Shown piece by piece: positions 1 through 9,295 of a stretch of DNA of 64,000 nucleotides. The DNA is from Leptospira gomenensis (GTDB lineage Bacteria > Spirochaetota > Leptospiria > Leptospirales > Leptospiraceae), in NCBI RefSeq assembly GCF_004770155.1, contig NZ_RQFA01000048.1, positions 1 through 64,000 of the forward strand, in the 5' to 3' direction. The notes beneath the pieces are model-generated. The model made no database searches and was not told where the DNA came from. It saw nothing but the letters and a program-made list of their open reading frames with translations. How positions within the stretch are numbered: position 1 is the stretch's first letter; each line of letters opens with the position of its first letter. The translations under genes and the position numbers were made by a program.

Positions 1-389
1 TTCGTGTGAGTTCCCGCACTTCTTTGTAGGGAAAACTTTCGTTCCAACCGGAGAAGTTTCGTGTGAGTTCCCGCGCTTCTTTGTAGGGAAAACTTTCGTT
101 CCAACCGGAGAGGTTTCGTGTGAGTTCCCGCGCTTCTTTGTAGGGAAAACTTTCGTTCCAACCGGAGAGGTTTCGTGTGAGTTCCCGCACTTCTTTGTAG
201 GGAAAACTTTCGTTCCAACCGGAGAGGTTTCGTGTGAGTTCCCGCACTTCTTTGTAGGGAAAACTTTCGTTCCAACCGGAGAAGTTTCGTGTGAGTTCCC
301 GCATTTCTTTGTAGGGAAAACTTTCGTTCCAACCGGAGAGGTTTCGTGTGAGTTCCCGCGCTTCTTTGTAGGGAAAACTTTCGTTCCAA
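1..389. repeat. 57-bp tandem repeat array with GTGTGAGTTCCC core
   Basis: Unit starts fall at 1, 58, 115, 172, 229, 286 and 343, an exact 57-bp period. There are six full units and a seventh that matches up to about 389. Each unit carries the core GTGTGAGTTCCCGC and, about 15 bases later, TTTGTAGGGAAAAC. Differences are confined to a few bases (CGCACT, CGCGCT or CGCATT after the core; GAAGT or GAGGT at the unit end). The array runs off the left edge of the window, so its full copy number is unknown. It lies downstream of the minus-strand lipoprotein gene that ends at 456. Confidence 0.95.
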
Positions 390-455
390 ACCTCCCCTTC
401 GCACAACCGGACCAGAGCGCACAGCGCACCCGTAAGAGCTCCTACAAAACGAAAC

Positions 456-1220
456 TCAGTTGACTTCGACCCGATTCAATTCGTCCAACTCCACATTCCA
501 AGAATGAACGATCTGAACCATCACATCCAAAACCTCGGGATCGGGAGAATCATAAGAATCCGCCGCAAACGAATCCACGTTCCGAAAACCGCGAATCGAA
601 TCCAAAGAAACGCGTTCCACCCTTGCCCGAAAAACCTCGAACTCTTCGATCGATTCCGTAGGAGAATTTTTAACGTAATACGGCTTAACGATGCTGATTC
701 GGAAACTTTCTATCGGAAGTTTCTGCAACGTTTGCCACAGGCGAAACGTCATCAGAGCCACCTCTAACTTCATTCTTTCCTTATATTCTTTTTGACCCAA
801 AAACGTAAGCGCCGAATTTCCTCCCACGGACAAACTCACCTTCAGTTTACCGCTCGGAGTTCCGTCCACTCCTATATCGGGAATAACTTCGATCTCCTTC
901 AAACGATCTCCCAAAAGCAAAAACGAAGCCTGACGCACTTTTTCCTCCGCGGGGACGCGCGGATTAACGATGATTTTTTGAATTTCGTCTTTCGGATTCT
1001 GCTTACATCCGATCGAACAAAAAAATAAAAGACAAAACGAAGAACAAAAAATGGCCAAAGACGACGAACGGTTCGAGTCGTCAAAACGCTGTTTGGCGAT
1101 CATAGATCGTATAGGGTGAAACACCCTATGTACGAAATAAAAAGCGGCAAAAATCGGAAACATACGTGCACAGCTAAACTTCTCCTGGCTGATCATTTTG
1201 ATTTGAATTGAATTCTTCAT
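456..1220 (-). CDS. putative lipoprotein, unknown function
   Basis: No family was recognised. From the 1220 start the protein has 254 residues. A basic stretch (K43, R45, R51), a hydrophobic run (about 55-70) and Cys72 in the context CSIGC look like a lipoprotein signal. This signal sits unusually far in, so the true start may be Met40 (base 1103), giving 215 aa. However, the 1220 start has a good ribosome site (AAAGGA eight bases upstream) and the 1103 start does not. The region after Cys72 is polar and ends with a Glu/Asp-rich tail. A small hairpin (8-bp arms, 1111-1129) lies inside the gene just upstream of the 1103 start. Expected location is a membrane anchored on the periplasmic or outer side. 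Confidence 0.7.
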   Translation of the reverse strand: MKNSIQIKMISQEKFSCARMFPIFAAFYFVHRVFHPIRSMIAKQRFDDSNRSSSLAIFCSSFCLLFFCSIGCKQNPKDEIQKIIVNPRVPAEEKVRQASFLLLGDRLKEIEVIPDIGVDGTPSGKLKVSLSVGGNSALTFLGQKEYKERMKLEVALMTFRLWQTLQKLPIESFRISIVKPYYVKNSPTESIEEFEVFRARVERVSLDSIRGFRNVDSFAADSYDSPDPEVLDVMVQIVHSWNVELDELNRVEVN

Positions 1221-1353
1221 AGGAAACGTCCTTTCTTGATTCTGAAACGAAGATTCTTAAATTTTATCCGTTTTGCGACCTTTGGCAAGCCTTTCGCCGA
1301 TTGGAAAAACTCCTTCTTTCCGCATCTTGGACGCCGTAGAATCGAGGAATCCA

Positions 1354-1368
1354 CCGACCGATGGTCGG
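1354..1368. promoter_or_regulatory. operator-like dyad CGACC-N3-GGTCG, site 1
   Basis: CCGACC and GGTCGG form a perfect 6-bp dyad with the 3-bp spacer GAT. It sits in the 352-bp gap (1221-1572) between a minus-strand lipoprotein gene and a plus-strand small zinc protein gene. The same CGACC-N3-GGTCG core recurs at 1476-1492. Short perfect dyads of this kind are typical operators for TetR-like dimers, but no regulator gene is adjacent, so the role is inferred. Confidence 0.35.
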
Positions 1369-1475
1369 CGCTTTCGGATAAGACGAAACCGATTCGTTGA
1401 GGAAATACGGAGAATCCGAAAGGACGCATAATGGAAAAAAATTATAAACCTAAGAAACGAAATGAAAGGAAATTC

Positions 1476-1492
1476 AACGACCGTCGGTCGTT
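1476..1492. promoter_or_regulatory. operator-like dyad CGACC-N3-GGTCG, site 2
   Basis: AACGACC and GGTCGTT form a perfect 7-bp dyad with spacer GTC, followed by a short T run. It shares its core with the dyad at 1354-1368, about 120 bp away, in the same divergent gap. It lies 80 bp upstream of the 1573 start codon. It could be an operator or a weak hairpin. I saw no convincing gene in the rest of 1221-1572. Confidence 0.35.
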
Positions 1493-1572
1493 TTGATTCC
1501 GCTTTTAAAAAAAAACCTAACAACGATTTTTTTGTGTAATTTTAATTAGGTGATTTCGTCTCAAATAAAAGT

Positions 1573-1886
<314 letters not shown>

Positions 1887-1921
1887 CGTAAGTAGGGAAG
1901 AACATTCCCTCGAGGTTTATC

Positions 1922-2446
1922 TTGCAGGCGAAGGTTTATTTTCTTTTTTTACTCGTTCCGACTCTAACGGCGGTTATCCTTTCCGGGCCTTTGCGATCGG
2001 AAACCTCGCCGAAGTCGCTTTTGGAAACTCAGGCGGAAAATCTTCTTCGAATCGCGGAGGAAGCCTACAAGGACCGCAAATTCCACAAATCCATAGAAGA
2101 AATAAAAAGTTTCCTGATCTTATATCCGTTCAGCAAATCCAAAAATCGCGCCTACGAAGTCCTAAAAAATAATTATTCACGTTTGGGTCGTCCCGAAAAG
2201 GTTCTGGAAATCAGCCTTCGTCAGTACGCGGAAGAACCTACTTCCACCCTCGGGCTCAATTCCTATTTCGAAGCCGGTAAATTGTATTTGGAAATCGGAG
2301 AAGAAGAAAAGGCGAAAAAAGTGTTCCAATCCATCTGTAGCCAATCTTTTTCCAGGGAATTGGCCGAAAAAGCCTCTTTAGAACTCTCGGAATGGGAGAT
2401 TTTAACCGGATCCAAGTCTGAAATACAGGAATGTGCGGAAAAGTAG
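1922..2446 (+). CDS. exported TPR-like protein
   Basis: The reading frame starts at TTG, with GAGG six bases upstream. The first 26 residues form a signal-peptide-like hydrophobic segment. Residues of about 35-75 (AEEAYKDRKFHKSIEEIKSF) and 110-150 (YFEAGKLYLEIGEEEKAKKV) have the helix-turn-helix pattern of TPR/Sel1-type repeats, as in YbgF/BamD-like periplasmic proteins. The protein is 174 aa, so only two or three repeats fit. It precedes the tandem cNMP-binding regulator, which also contains a TPR-like linker, by 85 bp on the same strand. The most likely role is an exported scaffold; no enzymatic motif was seen. Confidence 0.72.
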   Translation: MQAKVYFLFLLVPTLTAVILSGPLRSETSPKSLLETQAENLLRIAEEAYKDRKFHKSIEEIKSFLILYPFSKSKNRAYEVLKNNYSRLGRPEKVLEISLRQYAEEPTSTLGLNSYFEAGKLYLEIGEEEKAKKVFQSICSQSFSRELAEKASLELSEWEILTGSKSEIQECAEK

Positions 2447-2525
2447 TTCTTTTTTTGAGGTTTTGATTCCTAAAAACCGATAATGAAAACAGTTGAACTC
2501 TGATTTTCAAAAAAAATACTAACCC

Positions 2526-3749
<1,224 letters not shown>

Positions 3750-3763
3750 CGCGGCTTCTTAAG

Positions 3764-4501
3764 ATGACTTCCCCGAAAAAATCCTCGAACTCGGGAAATT
3801 CCCCCTCCGATAAAACCGTACGAAAAAATTCGAAGGGAAATCCCCCGGGTTCGTTTCGGAACGAAGGTCCTGTTTCAGATCGGGACCTTCGTTTGAAAAA
3901 AGCGACGTCTTGGCTTCGGAAAAAGGATCCGATCACCCGGAAATTGATCGATTCGGTCGGTCCTTGCGGTCTAAAAACGATCGGCGCCCCGTATCAAGTT
4001 TTGATCAAATCCGTTTTAGGACAACAATTGTCCGTCAAGGTCGCGCTTACGTTCGAGAGAAGATTGATCGCTTTGGCCGGAACCAAAAAAATCCCTTCCC
4101 CGGATCAAATAGTAAAAATTCCTAATTCAGAATTGAGAAAGATCGGCGTTTCCCAAGCGAAGACCGAAACCGTAAAACGCGTCGCGGAAGCCTACCAAGT
4201 CGGTCTTCTATCGGATTCGAAACTGCGTAAATCGGACGACCTTGCGGTCATGGAACTTCTCTGCTCCTTAAAAGGTGTGGGGCCCTGGACCGCGGAAATG
4301 GTTTTGATCTTCGCTCTGGATCGTTGGGACCATTTTTCGATCAACGATCTTATCTTAAGAAAAGCGGTCGAAAAACATTACGGAATTCTAAAAGACGATA
4401 AAAAGGAAATTCAGGAATTTCTAAAGTCGTTTTCTCCGTATCGCACCGTTCTTTCCTGGTATCTCTGGGCCGACGTGGACGGCGGAGAAGGTTGGGGTTA
4501 A
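3764..4501 (+). CDS. DNA-3-methyladenine glycosylase, AlkA/HhH-GPD family
   Basis: This is a base-excision repair enzyme that removes alkylated purines. The helix-hairpin-helix motif is K170-GVGPWTAEM, and Asp195 in the context SINDLILRK lies 20 residues after Trp175. This is the same spacing as between Trp218 and the catalytic Asp238 of E. coli AlkA. An upstream helix, VLIKSVLGQQLSVKVA (about 85-100), matches the family's core entry segment. The first 40 residues are polar and low in complexity (Ser, Asn, Lys), so the start may be further downstream; no strong ribosome site is seen. It follows the cNMP regulator by 14 bp and may be cotranscribed. Its stop codon overlaps the start of a 127-bp repeat. 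Confidence 0.88.
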   Translation: MTSPKKSSNSGNSPSDKTVRKNSKGNPPGSFRNEGPVSDRDLRLKKATSWLRKKDPITRKLIDSVGPCGLKTIGAPYQVLIKSVLGQQLSVKVALTFERRLIALAGTKKIPSPDQIVKIPNSELRKIGVSQAKTETVKRVAEAYQVGLLSDSKLRKSDDLAVMELLCSLKGVGPWTAEMVLIFALDRWDHFSINDLILRKAVEKHYGILKDDKKEIQEFLKSFSPYRTVLSWYLWADVDGGEGWG

Positions 4502-4626
4502 GAGGGAAAATTCCGCGTCAGCGACGGGGAGCGTGCGAAGCAGTCGGATCGAAGATCCGACCGAGGCGAAAGCCGGAGCGCGGAACCGGCGCGGCCGAGC
4601 GCCGCGAGGAGACGCCCGAAACGTTT
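4500..4626 (+). repeat. 127-bp GC-rich structured intergenic element, copy A
   Basis: It is identical over 127 bp to 6049-6175, with the same orientation. It is clearly richer in G+C than the flanking DNA. Several hairpins are visible: GTCGGATC/GATCCGAC with a GAA loop (4543-4561), GGC-GAAA-GCC with a GNRA-type loop (4565-4574), CGGCGC/GCGCCG (4587-4604), and an enclosing GCGTC (4515-4519)/GACGC (4611-4615) pairing. It starts at the stop codon of the AlkA-like gene, so it would form that transcript's 3' UTR. The rest of the gap to 4818 holds nothing I recognise. Confidence 0.9.
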
Positions 4627-4818
4627 TCGAATTTTTTCCTTAAAGTATGTAACGTTATTATAATACGAAATTTCATTCCCTGCGGGATGTGTTTCGTTCC
4701 GTTTCATGGAATTTATAGTACGAATTTTTTCGATTTCAAGGATCAGGAACCGAAATTTTGGCGAAGAAGGCTTTTGAATTTCTTAATATAGATGAGAAAA
4801 TATTAGGCTAGGTTCCCC

Positions 4819-6036
4819 ATGTTAACCCAAATAAAACAACGCTCCGTCGTTACGACCCTAGAGAAATCGAAAGTGGTTCCTTACTCGGTTCGTATCTTTC
4901 TTTCTCTTTTAATCGGTTTTTTTTCCTCAACGAATTGTAATCAAAGCGGGGGAAATCAAAGTGAACTTTTGTCCTCCGTTTTATTTTTGCTCGGAAGTCG
5001 AAGCGGATTTCAATTGAATACGACTCTGAAGGATTCCAATTCGATCAACTCCGCACAAAGTTTTTCGTTACCGAACCAAGTCGGTTTCGGAGGACAAGCA
5101 GCCGCGATTTCGAACGATAACGTCCAGGGACTTTTTATCAATTATTTAGAAGCGACCGCTTTCGACTACCGCCCCGACGAAGAAGAGCAGGAATCCGTTA
5201 AAGAATACGGTGTGAACGCACCCGATTGGAGTTATTGGTTGGTCGTTCCTCCTCCCGGTTTTTTCCCTTCAACGGAAGTATACGAATCGGCGATGAATAA
5301 CGTCTTAAAAATCGGCGGTGAAATTCATCCGGATTGGTATCGTCTCGGCGGAATTTCCGGTAAAAGGGATTTTGAAATAGACGCCTTTAGTCTTACCATC
5401 GATGCACCGGGTTTGGTTTATAATGACGAATATTTCGGCGTGACTTGGGGCCCAGATTCCACCGCGCTGAACGGCAAACATCCGCTGTTTAAATACGAAC
5501 AATGGAGCGATGCTCCGATTCATACCGCTAAATTGGATTTTCCGGGATTCCATTCCCTGCAGGACGTTCCGGGAAATACCTTTCTTACCGACGCTTCGAT
5601 CACCGTCATCTTTATCAGAAACGACGTTCTGACCGCTCCGGCTCAAATTCAATTGACGGAAGAATCCTATATTCATCCGGGAAATTATCTGAACGTCGGA
5701 TACAAAAGCCGAACGCTAACGGACTCCGAAAATGACTTCGTCCTTTCGATGTTGAGACAATCGTATCCGCTTACGTATCGCACGAATATTCTTTTGATTC
5801 CGTTCGACGGTCCGATTACGATCGTTTTCGAAGGGGAAACGAACTTGGAACAGAAAAGATTCCTTTGGAAAGAAACCGACATTCAAATCGGTTTCGATTT
5901 GTCTAATATAATCGATACGGATCCGACTAAGTCCAGTTTGGAAAATCTTTCGTTTATGATGAAAGGAGATACGAATAACGTCCCTTTCGGAATGAACATG
6001 AAGGTAGTAAGAAAGGAAATCGGAATCTCTAAATAA
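4819..6036 (+). CDS. putative large lipoprotein, unknown function
   Basis: The protein has 405 residues. The N-terminus has basic residues, a hydrophobic stretch (about 26-35) and Cys40 in the context STNC, which fits a spirochaete lipobox (these tolerate Ser/Thr/Asn where E. coli has Ala/Gly). The mature part begins with a Ser/Asn/Gly-rich spacer and then a beta-rich domain with many aromatic and Pro residues (VVPPPGFFPS, WGPDSTALNG). No known domain was recognised. AGGTT lies just upstream of the ATG as a modest ribosome site. The gene sits alone between two identical 127-bp direct repeats, so recombination could delete it. Confidence 0.82.
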   Translation: MLTQIKQRSVVTTLEKSKVVPYSVRIFLSLLIGFFSSTNCNQSGGNQSELLSSVLFLLGSRSGFQLNTTLKDSNSINSAQSFSLPNQVGFGGQAAAISNDNVQGLFINYLEATAFDYRPDEEEQESVKEYGVNAPDWSYWLVVPPPGFFPSTEVYESAMNNVLKIGGEIHPDWYRLGGISGKRDFEIDAFSLTIDAPGLVYNDEYFGVTWGPDSTALNGKHPLFKYEQWSDAPIHTAKLDFPGFHSLQDVPGNTFLTDASITVIFIRNDVLTAPAQIQLTEESYIHPGNYLNVGYKSRTLTDSENDFVLSMLRQSYPLTYRTNILLIPFDGPITIVFEGETNLEQKRFLWKETDIQIGFDLSNIIDTDPTKSSLENLSFMMKGDTNNVPFGMNMKVVRKEIGISK

Positions 6037-6048
6037 AACGTTTAAACG

Positions 6049-6175
6049 AAGAGGGAAAATTCCGCGTCAGCGACGGGGAGCGTGCGAAGCAGTCGGATCG
6101 AAGATCCGACCGAGGCGAAAGCCGGAGCGCGGAACCGGCGCGGCCGAGCGCCGCGAGGAGACGCCCGAAACGTTT
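6049..6175 (+). repeat. 127-bp GC-rich structured intergenic element, copy B
   Basis: This is a perfect copy of 4500-4626, 1549 bp away in the same orientation. It begins 13 bp after the stop codon of the lipoprotein gene. Like copy A it lies directly downstream of a plus-strand gene. It shares the same set of hairpins, including the GNRA-capped stem and the 8-bp GTCGGATC stem (6092-6110). Flanking bases diverge immediately at both ends, so the 127 bp look like a defined unit. Confidence 0.9.
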
Positions 6176-6304
6176 ACCCGAACCCTTTTTGAAAAAAGAA
6201 AAAATAAGAGAAAACAAAAAAGAGAGAAAGAAAACGTTCGACCGATTCGTTTCGAAAAACGTTCTCGTGGGAGACGCAGGTCGAACGCGTTCTTAGTTCC
6301 TTGT

Positions 6305-6336
6305 TAGCCGTTAGGCGGTCACGGGCCCGCCGGCTA
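6305..6336 (-). terminator. hairpin downstream of gmd
   Basis: TAGCC (6305-6309) pairs with GGCTA (6332-6336), and GGCGG (6314-6318) with CCGCC (6327-6331), leaving a small bulge and an 8-base loop. It lies 11 bp past the gmd stop codon. No T run follows on the minus strand, so intrinsic termination is uncertain; it may instead stabilise the 3' end. Confidence 0.4.
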
Positions 6337-6347
6337 CGATTCGTCGG

Positions 6348-7370
6348 TTAGAGTTTGATTCCGACCAGCTCACAATCCGCTTTGGTCATGATCTTGACGA
6401 GTTCCTCGAATTTTACCTTAGGTTCCCAGCCGAGTTTCTGTTTCGCCTTGGCGGGATCTCCGATCAGGATATCCACTTCCGTGGGTCGGTAGAATTTAGG
6501 ATTCACTTCCACGAGAAGTTGTCCGCTTTTTGTGTCGAAGCCCTTTTCGGTATCGCCCTTTCCTTCCCAGCGGATTTGTATTCCCGTAAATCCGAAGGAT
6601 TTTTCGACGAATTCACGAACCGTATGCGTTTCGTTCGTGGCCACTACGTAATCGTCGGCATCCGGTTGTTGCAACATCATCCACATCATTTCCACGTAGT
6701 CGGGTGCGTATCCCCAATCCCGTTTCGCATCCATGTTTCCGAGTTGTATCGGACCGCCTTTTTTCGCCAAAAGATTTGCGACTCCGATCGTGATTTTTCT
6801 GGTTACGAAACCTTCACCGCGACGAGGAGATTCGTGATTGAAAAGAATTCCGTTGGAAGCGTGGATCCCGAACGCTTCTCTGTAGTTTACGACCGCCCAA
6901 TACGCGTACAATTTGGCGACGGCATACGGTGAACGCGGATAAAACGGGGTCGTTTCGGTTTGCGGAATGGCCTGCACTTTTCCGTAAAGTTCCGAAGTTG
7001 AGGCTTGGTAGAATCGGCTTTTGACTCCGATTTGTTTGATTGCGTCGAGAATTCTGAGTGTTCCTACCGCGTCTGCTTCGGCGGTGTATTCCGGAACTTC
7101 GAAAGATACTCCCACATGGGATTGTGCCGCAAGATTATAAATTTCGTCCGGAGCCACTTTTTCCAAGATCCGGTTTAGATTGCTCGAGTCGGTCAGATCT
7201 CCGTAATGCAAGATTAAGTTGGAGTTCCCGCGAATGTGTTCGATTCTTCCGCGGTTGAACATACTGGATCTACGGACGATCCCGTGCACCTGGTAGCCTT
7301 TTTCGAGGAGAAACTCTGTTAAATAGGATCCGTCCTGGCCTGTGATCCCGGTTATGAGCGCTTTTTTCAT
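6348..7370 (-). CDS. gmd: GDP-mannose 4,6-dehydratase
   Basis: It converts GDP-D-mannose to GDP-4-keto-6-deoxy-D-mannose, a precursor of fucose, rhamnose-D and related deoxysugars for surface polysaccharide. The N-terminal Rossmann motif is [12 protein letters not shown] (about 6-17), followed by [13 protein letters not shown], typical of Gmd. The SDR catalytic set is present: Ser/Thr in STSELYG, and [15 protein letters not shown] with the Tyr-x3-Lys pair. [17 protein letters not shown] is a family hallmark. Length (340 aa) is normal for Gmd. It stands alone here; no fcl or rmd neighbour is visible. A hairpin lies just downstream. Confidence 0.96.
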   Translation of the reverse strand: MKKALITGITGQDGSYLTEFLLEKGYQVHGIVRRSSMFNRGRIEHIRGNSNLILHYGDLTDSSNLNRILEKVAPDEIYNLAAQSHVGVSFEVPEYTAEADAVGTLRILDAIKQIGVKSRFYQASTSELYGKVQAIPQTETTPFYPRSPYAVAKLYAYWAVVNYREAFGIHASNGILFNHESPRRGEGFVTRKITIGVANLLAKKGGPIQLGNMDAKRDWGYAPDYVEMMWMMLQQPDADDYVVATNETHTVREFVEKSFGFTGIQIRWEGKGDTEKGFDTKSGQLLVEVNPKFYRPTEVDILIGDPAKAKQKLGWEPKVKFEELVKIMTKADCELVGIKL

Positions 7371-7481
7371 CTTCAGACCAAAAAAACCGCAAAAGCGGAT
7401 CTGGCAAGAACGTTTAAAGGGGATTTTCCGGGGGATCGTTTGCGATTGTGATCGCTGAAATCGAATTCATTCGGTGATTTT

Positions 7482-7794
7482 TGTGGGAACTCCCCACCAT
7501 CGGCTCCGTGAAAGGAACGATTTGTTCCCTTGTCAGTATCGGCGTATGAGTTCCCACGCGAACCGGGATAACGAATGTGAACTCGGAAACGTTTTCGTAA
7601 ACTGAAAACGTGAGAGTTCCCACACGAATCTGCCTTTTTGGACGCGGCGGTTTCCTTCGGTCGAGCCGTGACGAACCGTATGAGTTCCCACATCCCTTGC
7701 CTAGTACGACAATTCCCCATCCAAGCCCGTCCGTCGATTTTAACGACGGACTTTCCGCGCCCAACCGTTTGCGGGAATTGCAGGAACTCACACC
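7482..7794. repeat. dispersed GAGTTCCC motifs, mixed orientation (gmd-MATE gap)
   Basis: The 417-bp gap 7371-7787 contains no convincing gene but has five copies of the GTRTGAGTTCCC motif. They lie at about 7482-7493 (minus orientation), 7544-7560, 7609-7626, 7678-7692 (plus) and 7782-7794 (minus, partial). The last copy supplies the stop codon of the MATE gene: its final codons GTG TGA are the GTGTGA of the motif. Spacing here is irregular (52-104 bp), unlike the tandem arrays at 1-389 and 41661-41870. Confidence 0.8.
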
Positions 7795-9161
7795 TGATTC
7801 TGCGCCCAATCCCGCTTTCTAAATCGAATCAAAAAGGTCACTGCAAGCACAAATACCCAGGCTACGATTCCGGACCACAAACCCGCCGAACCGAGCCCTA
7901 AATAAATTCCCAAAAAATACGCCGTAGGTAAAAACACAAGATAAGAAGCCGTCGTATACGCCCGAAAGACGAAGCCCTGCAAACCCGCACCGCGGAGCGC
8001 GCATGCGATGACCATATGATACGCGTCCGCAACTTGCACGATTCCTAATATTACTAAAGGCGCATACGCTTCCCGAATCAATTCCGGATCGTTCGTATAA
8101 ACCGAAAGCATATCCTTTCCGAATAGAATAAAAGCCGATCCCATACTTCCCATGACACAGGCGGCGAAAAACGCCGAACGAAACGCCCCGTGATAGGCCA
8201 GCTTGGCCTTACCGGCTCCGATGGCTTGACCTAAAATAGTCGTAGCGGCGACCCCGAACGCATAACCGGGAAGAAACGAAAGACTCAATGTGCTGAACAA
8301 CATATTCGTAACCGCCAAGGCCGTAGTTCCGACCACCGTGGCGAATTCCGTAAAAATCATAAAAGAAATGTTGTTGAGAAGTTCCGCGAACGCGGGCGCC
8401 GTCCCGGCCTGGAGAATTTCCTTCAGATGAGAAAAGCTGAATCCCCAAGAGATGCCGCGGAAATACTTCCCGAGACCTTTCTGATAAAAGTAAAACGGAA
8501 ACGCGAGAAGCCCAGCCCCTCCGGCGAGTGAGGACGCGATCGCGGCACCCGTAACCCCCATCGCTTCGAAACCCAAATTGCCGTAAATCAGAACCCAATT
8601 CAGAAATATATTAGCAAAACATGTTATAATCATGGATGCCAGGCCGGCCGTGGTGATTCCCAAACCGTCCGTAAACGCGCGGGTAGTAAAAAGAAGAAAG
8701 AAAAACACCGTTCCTAAAAATCGATAGTAAAGATATCCGCTCGAAAGATCTAAAACGATCTTGTCTTTATTGAGAACTTCCATCAAAGGCCGGCTGATCT
8801 CCGCGCCTCCGAACGAAATCAGTGTCCCCACAACTAAACAAAGATACAGGGACGTGAGGCCGATTTTTCCGATTTCGGAATCGTTCTTCTCCCCGAACCT
8901 TCTGGAAATGATGACCTGAATTCCCATCGCAAAGCCCATCAAAAACGCGAGAACCGTAAAATGAGCGATGCCCCCGATCCCGATCGCCGCGATGGAATTT
9001 TTTCCGAGACGTCCCACCATCATCGTATCCGTAACCCAAACGACGGTCTGACTGAGCATTCCGAATACGACGGGAACCGCCAACTTTAGAATTTTCGTAT
9101 TCAAAAGACTAGGTCGAATGTTTCTATAAAACGTATGAGCTAAATGACGCAATGTTTTCAC
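7788..9161 (-). CDS. MATE-family multidrug/Na+ efflux protein
   Basis: This is an inner-membrane exporter of the MATE family (457 aa, about 12 hydrophobic segments in two similar halves). Family features are the first segment LKLAVPVVFGMLSQTVVWVTDTMM, and GxxxIAAIGIGG after it. The counterpart in the second half runs from LLNNISFMIFTEFATVVG on. Export of cationic drugs or metabolites coupled to H+ or Na+ is the usual activity; the substrate cannot be read here. It starts at GTG with GGATG six bases upstream. The last codon and stop lie inside a GAGTTCCC repeat. Gene order with gmd does not suggest a common function. Confidence 0.92.
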   Translation of the reverse strand: MKTLRHLAHTFYRNIRPSLLNTKILKLAVPVVFGMLSQTVVWVTDTMMVGRLGKNSIAAIGIGGIAHFTVLAFLMGFAMGIQVIISRRFGEKNDSEIGKIGLTSLYLCLVVGTLISFGGAEISRPLMEVLNKDKIVLDLSSGYLYYRFLGTVFFFLLFTTRAFTDGLGITTAGLASMIITCFANIFLNWVLIYGNLGFEAMGVTGAAIASSLAGGAGLLAFPFYFYQKGLGKYFRGISWGFSFSHLKEILQAGTAPAFAELLNNISFMIFTEFATVVGTTALAVTNMLFSTLSLSFLPGYAFGVAATTILGQAIGAGKAKLAYHGAFRSAFFAACVMGSMGSAFILFGKDMLSVYTNDPELIREAYAPLVILGIVQVADAYHMVIACALRGAGLQGFVFRAYTTASYLVFLPTAYFLGIYLGLGSAGLWSGIVAWVFVLAVTFLIRFRKRDWAQNQV

Positions 9162-9295
9162 GGTTCATCCAAAATTATAACGAGGGGGCAGAAAACTACC
9201 CTTTTACGAAAAAATTTCTTTCACGTTGGAGTCTTCTTTATTCGAATGCGAACTGGCATCCGTAAAACCGAAACGAAAATGCCGACCAAACTCCT

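Noticed and set aside
1..389. The 57-bp array could be a CRISPR array
   Set aside because: The whole unit repeats; there are no unique spacers between repeats, and no cas genes are nearby.
4819..6036. A composite transposon made of the two 127-bp elements and the gene between
   Set aside because: No transposase, no terminal inverted repeats and no target-site duplications are seen; both elements fit better as 3'-UTR elements.
7414..7809. Overlapping reading frames between gmd and the MATE gene
   Set aside because: They run across the repeat copies on both strands, with composition unlike neighbouring proteins.
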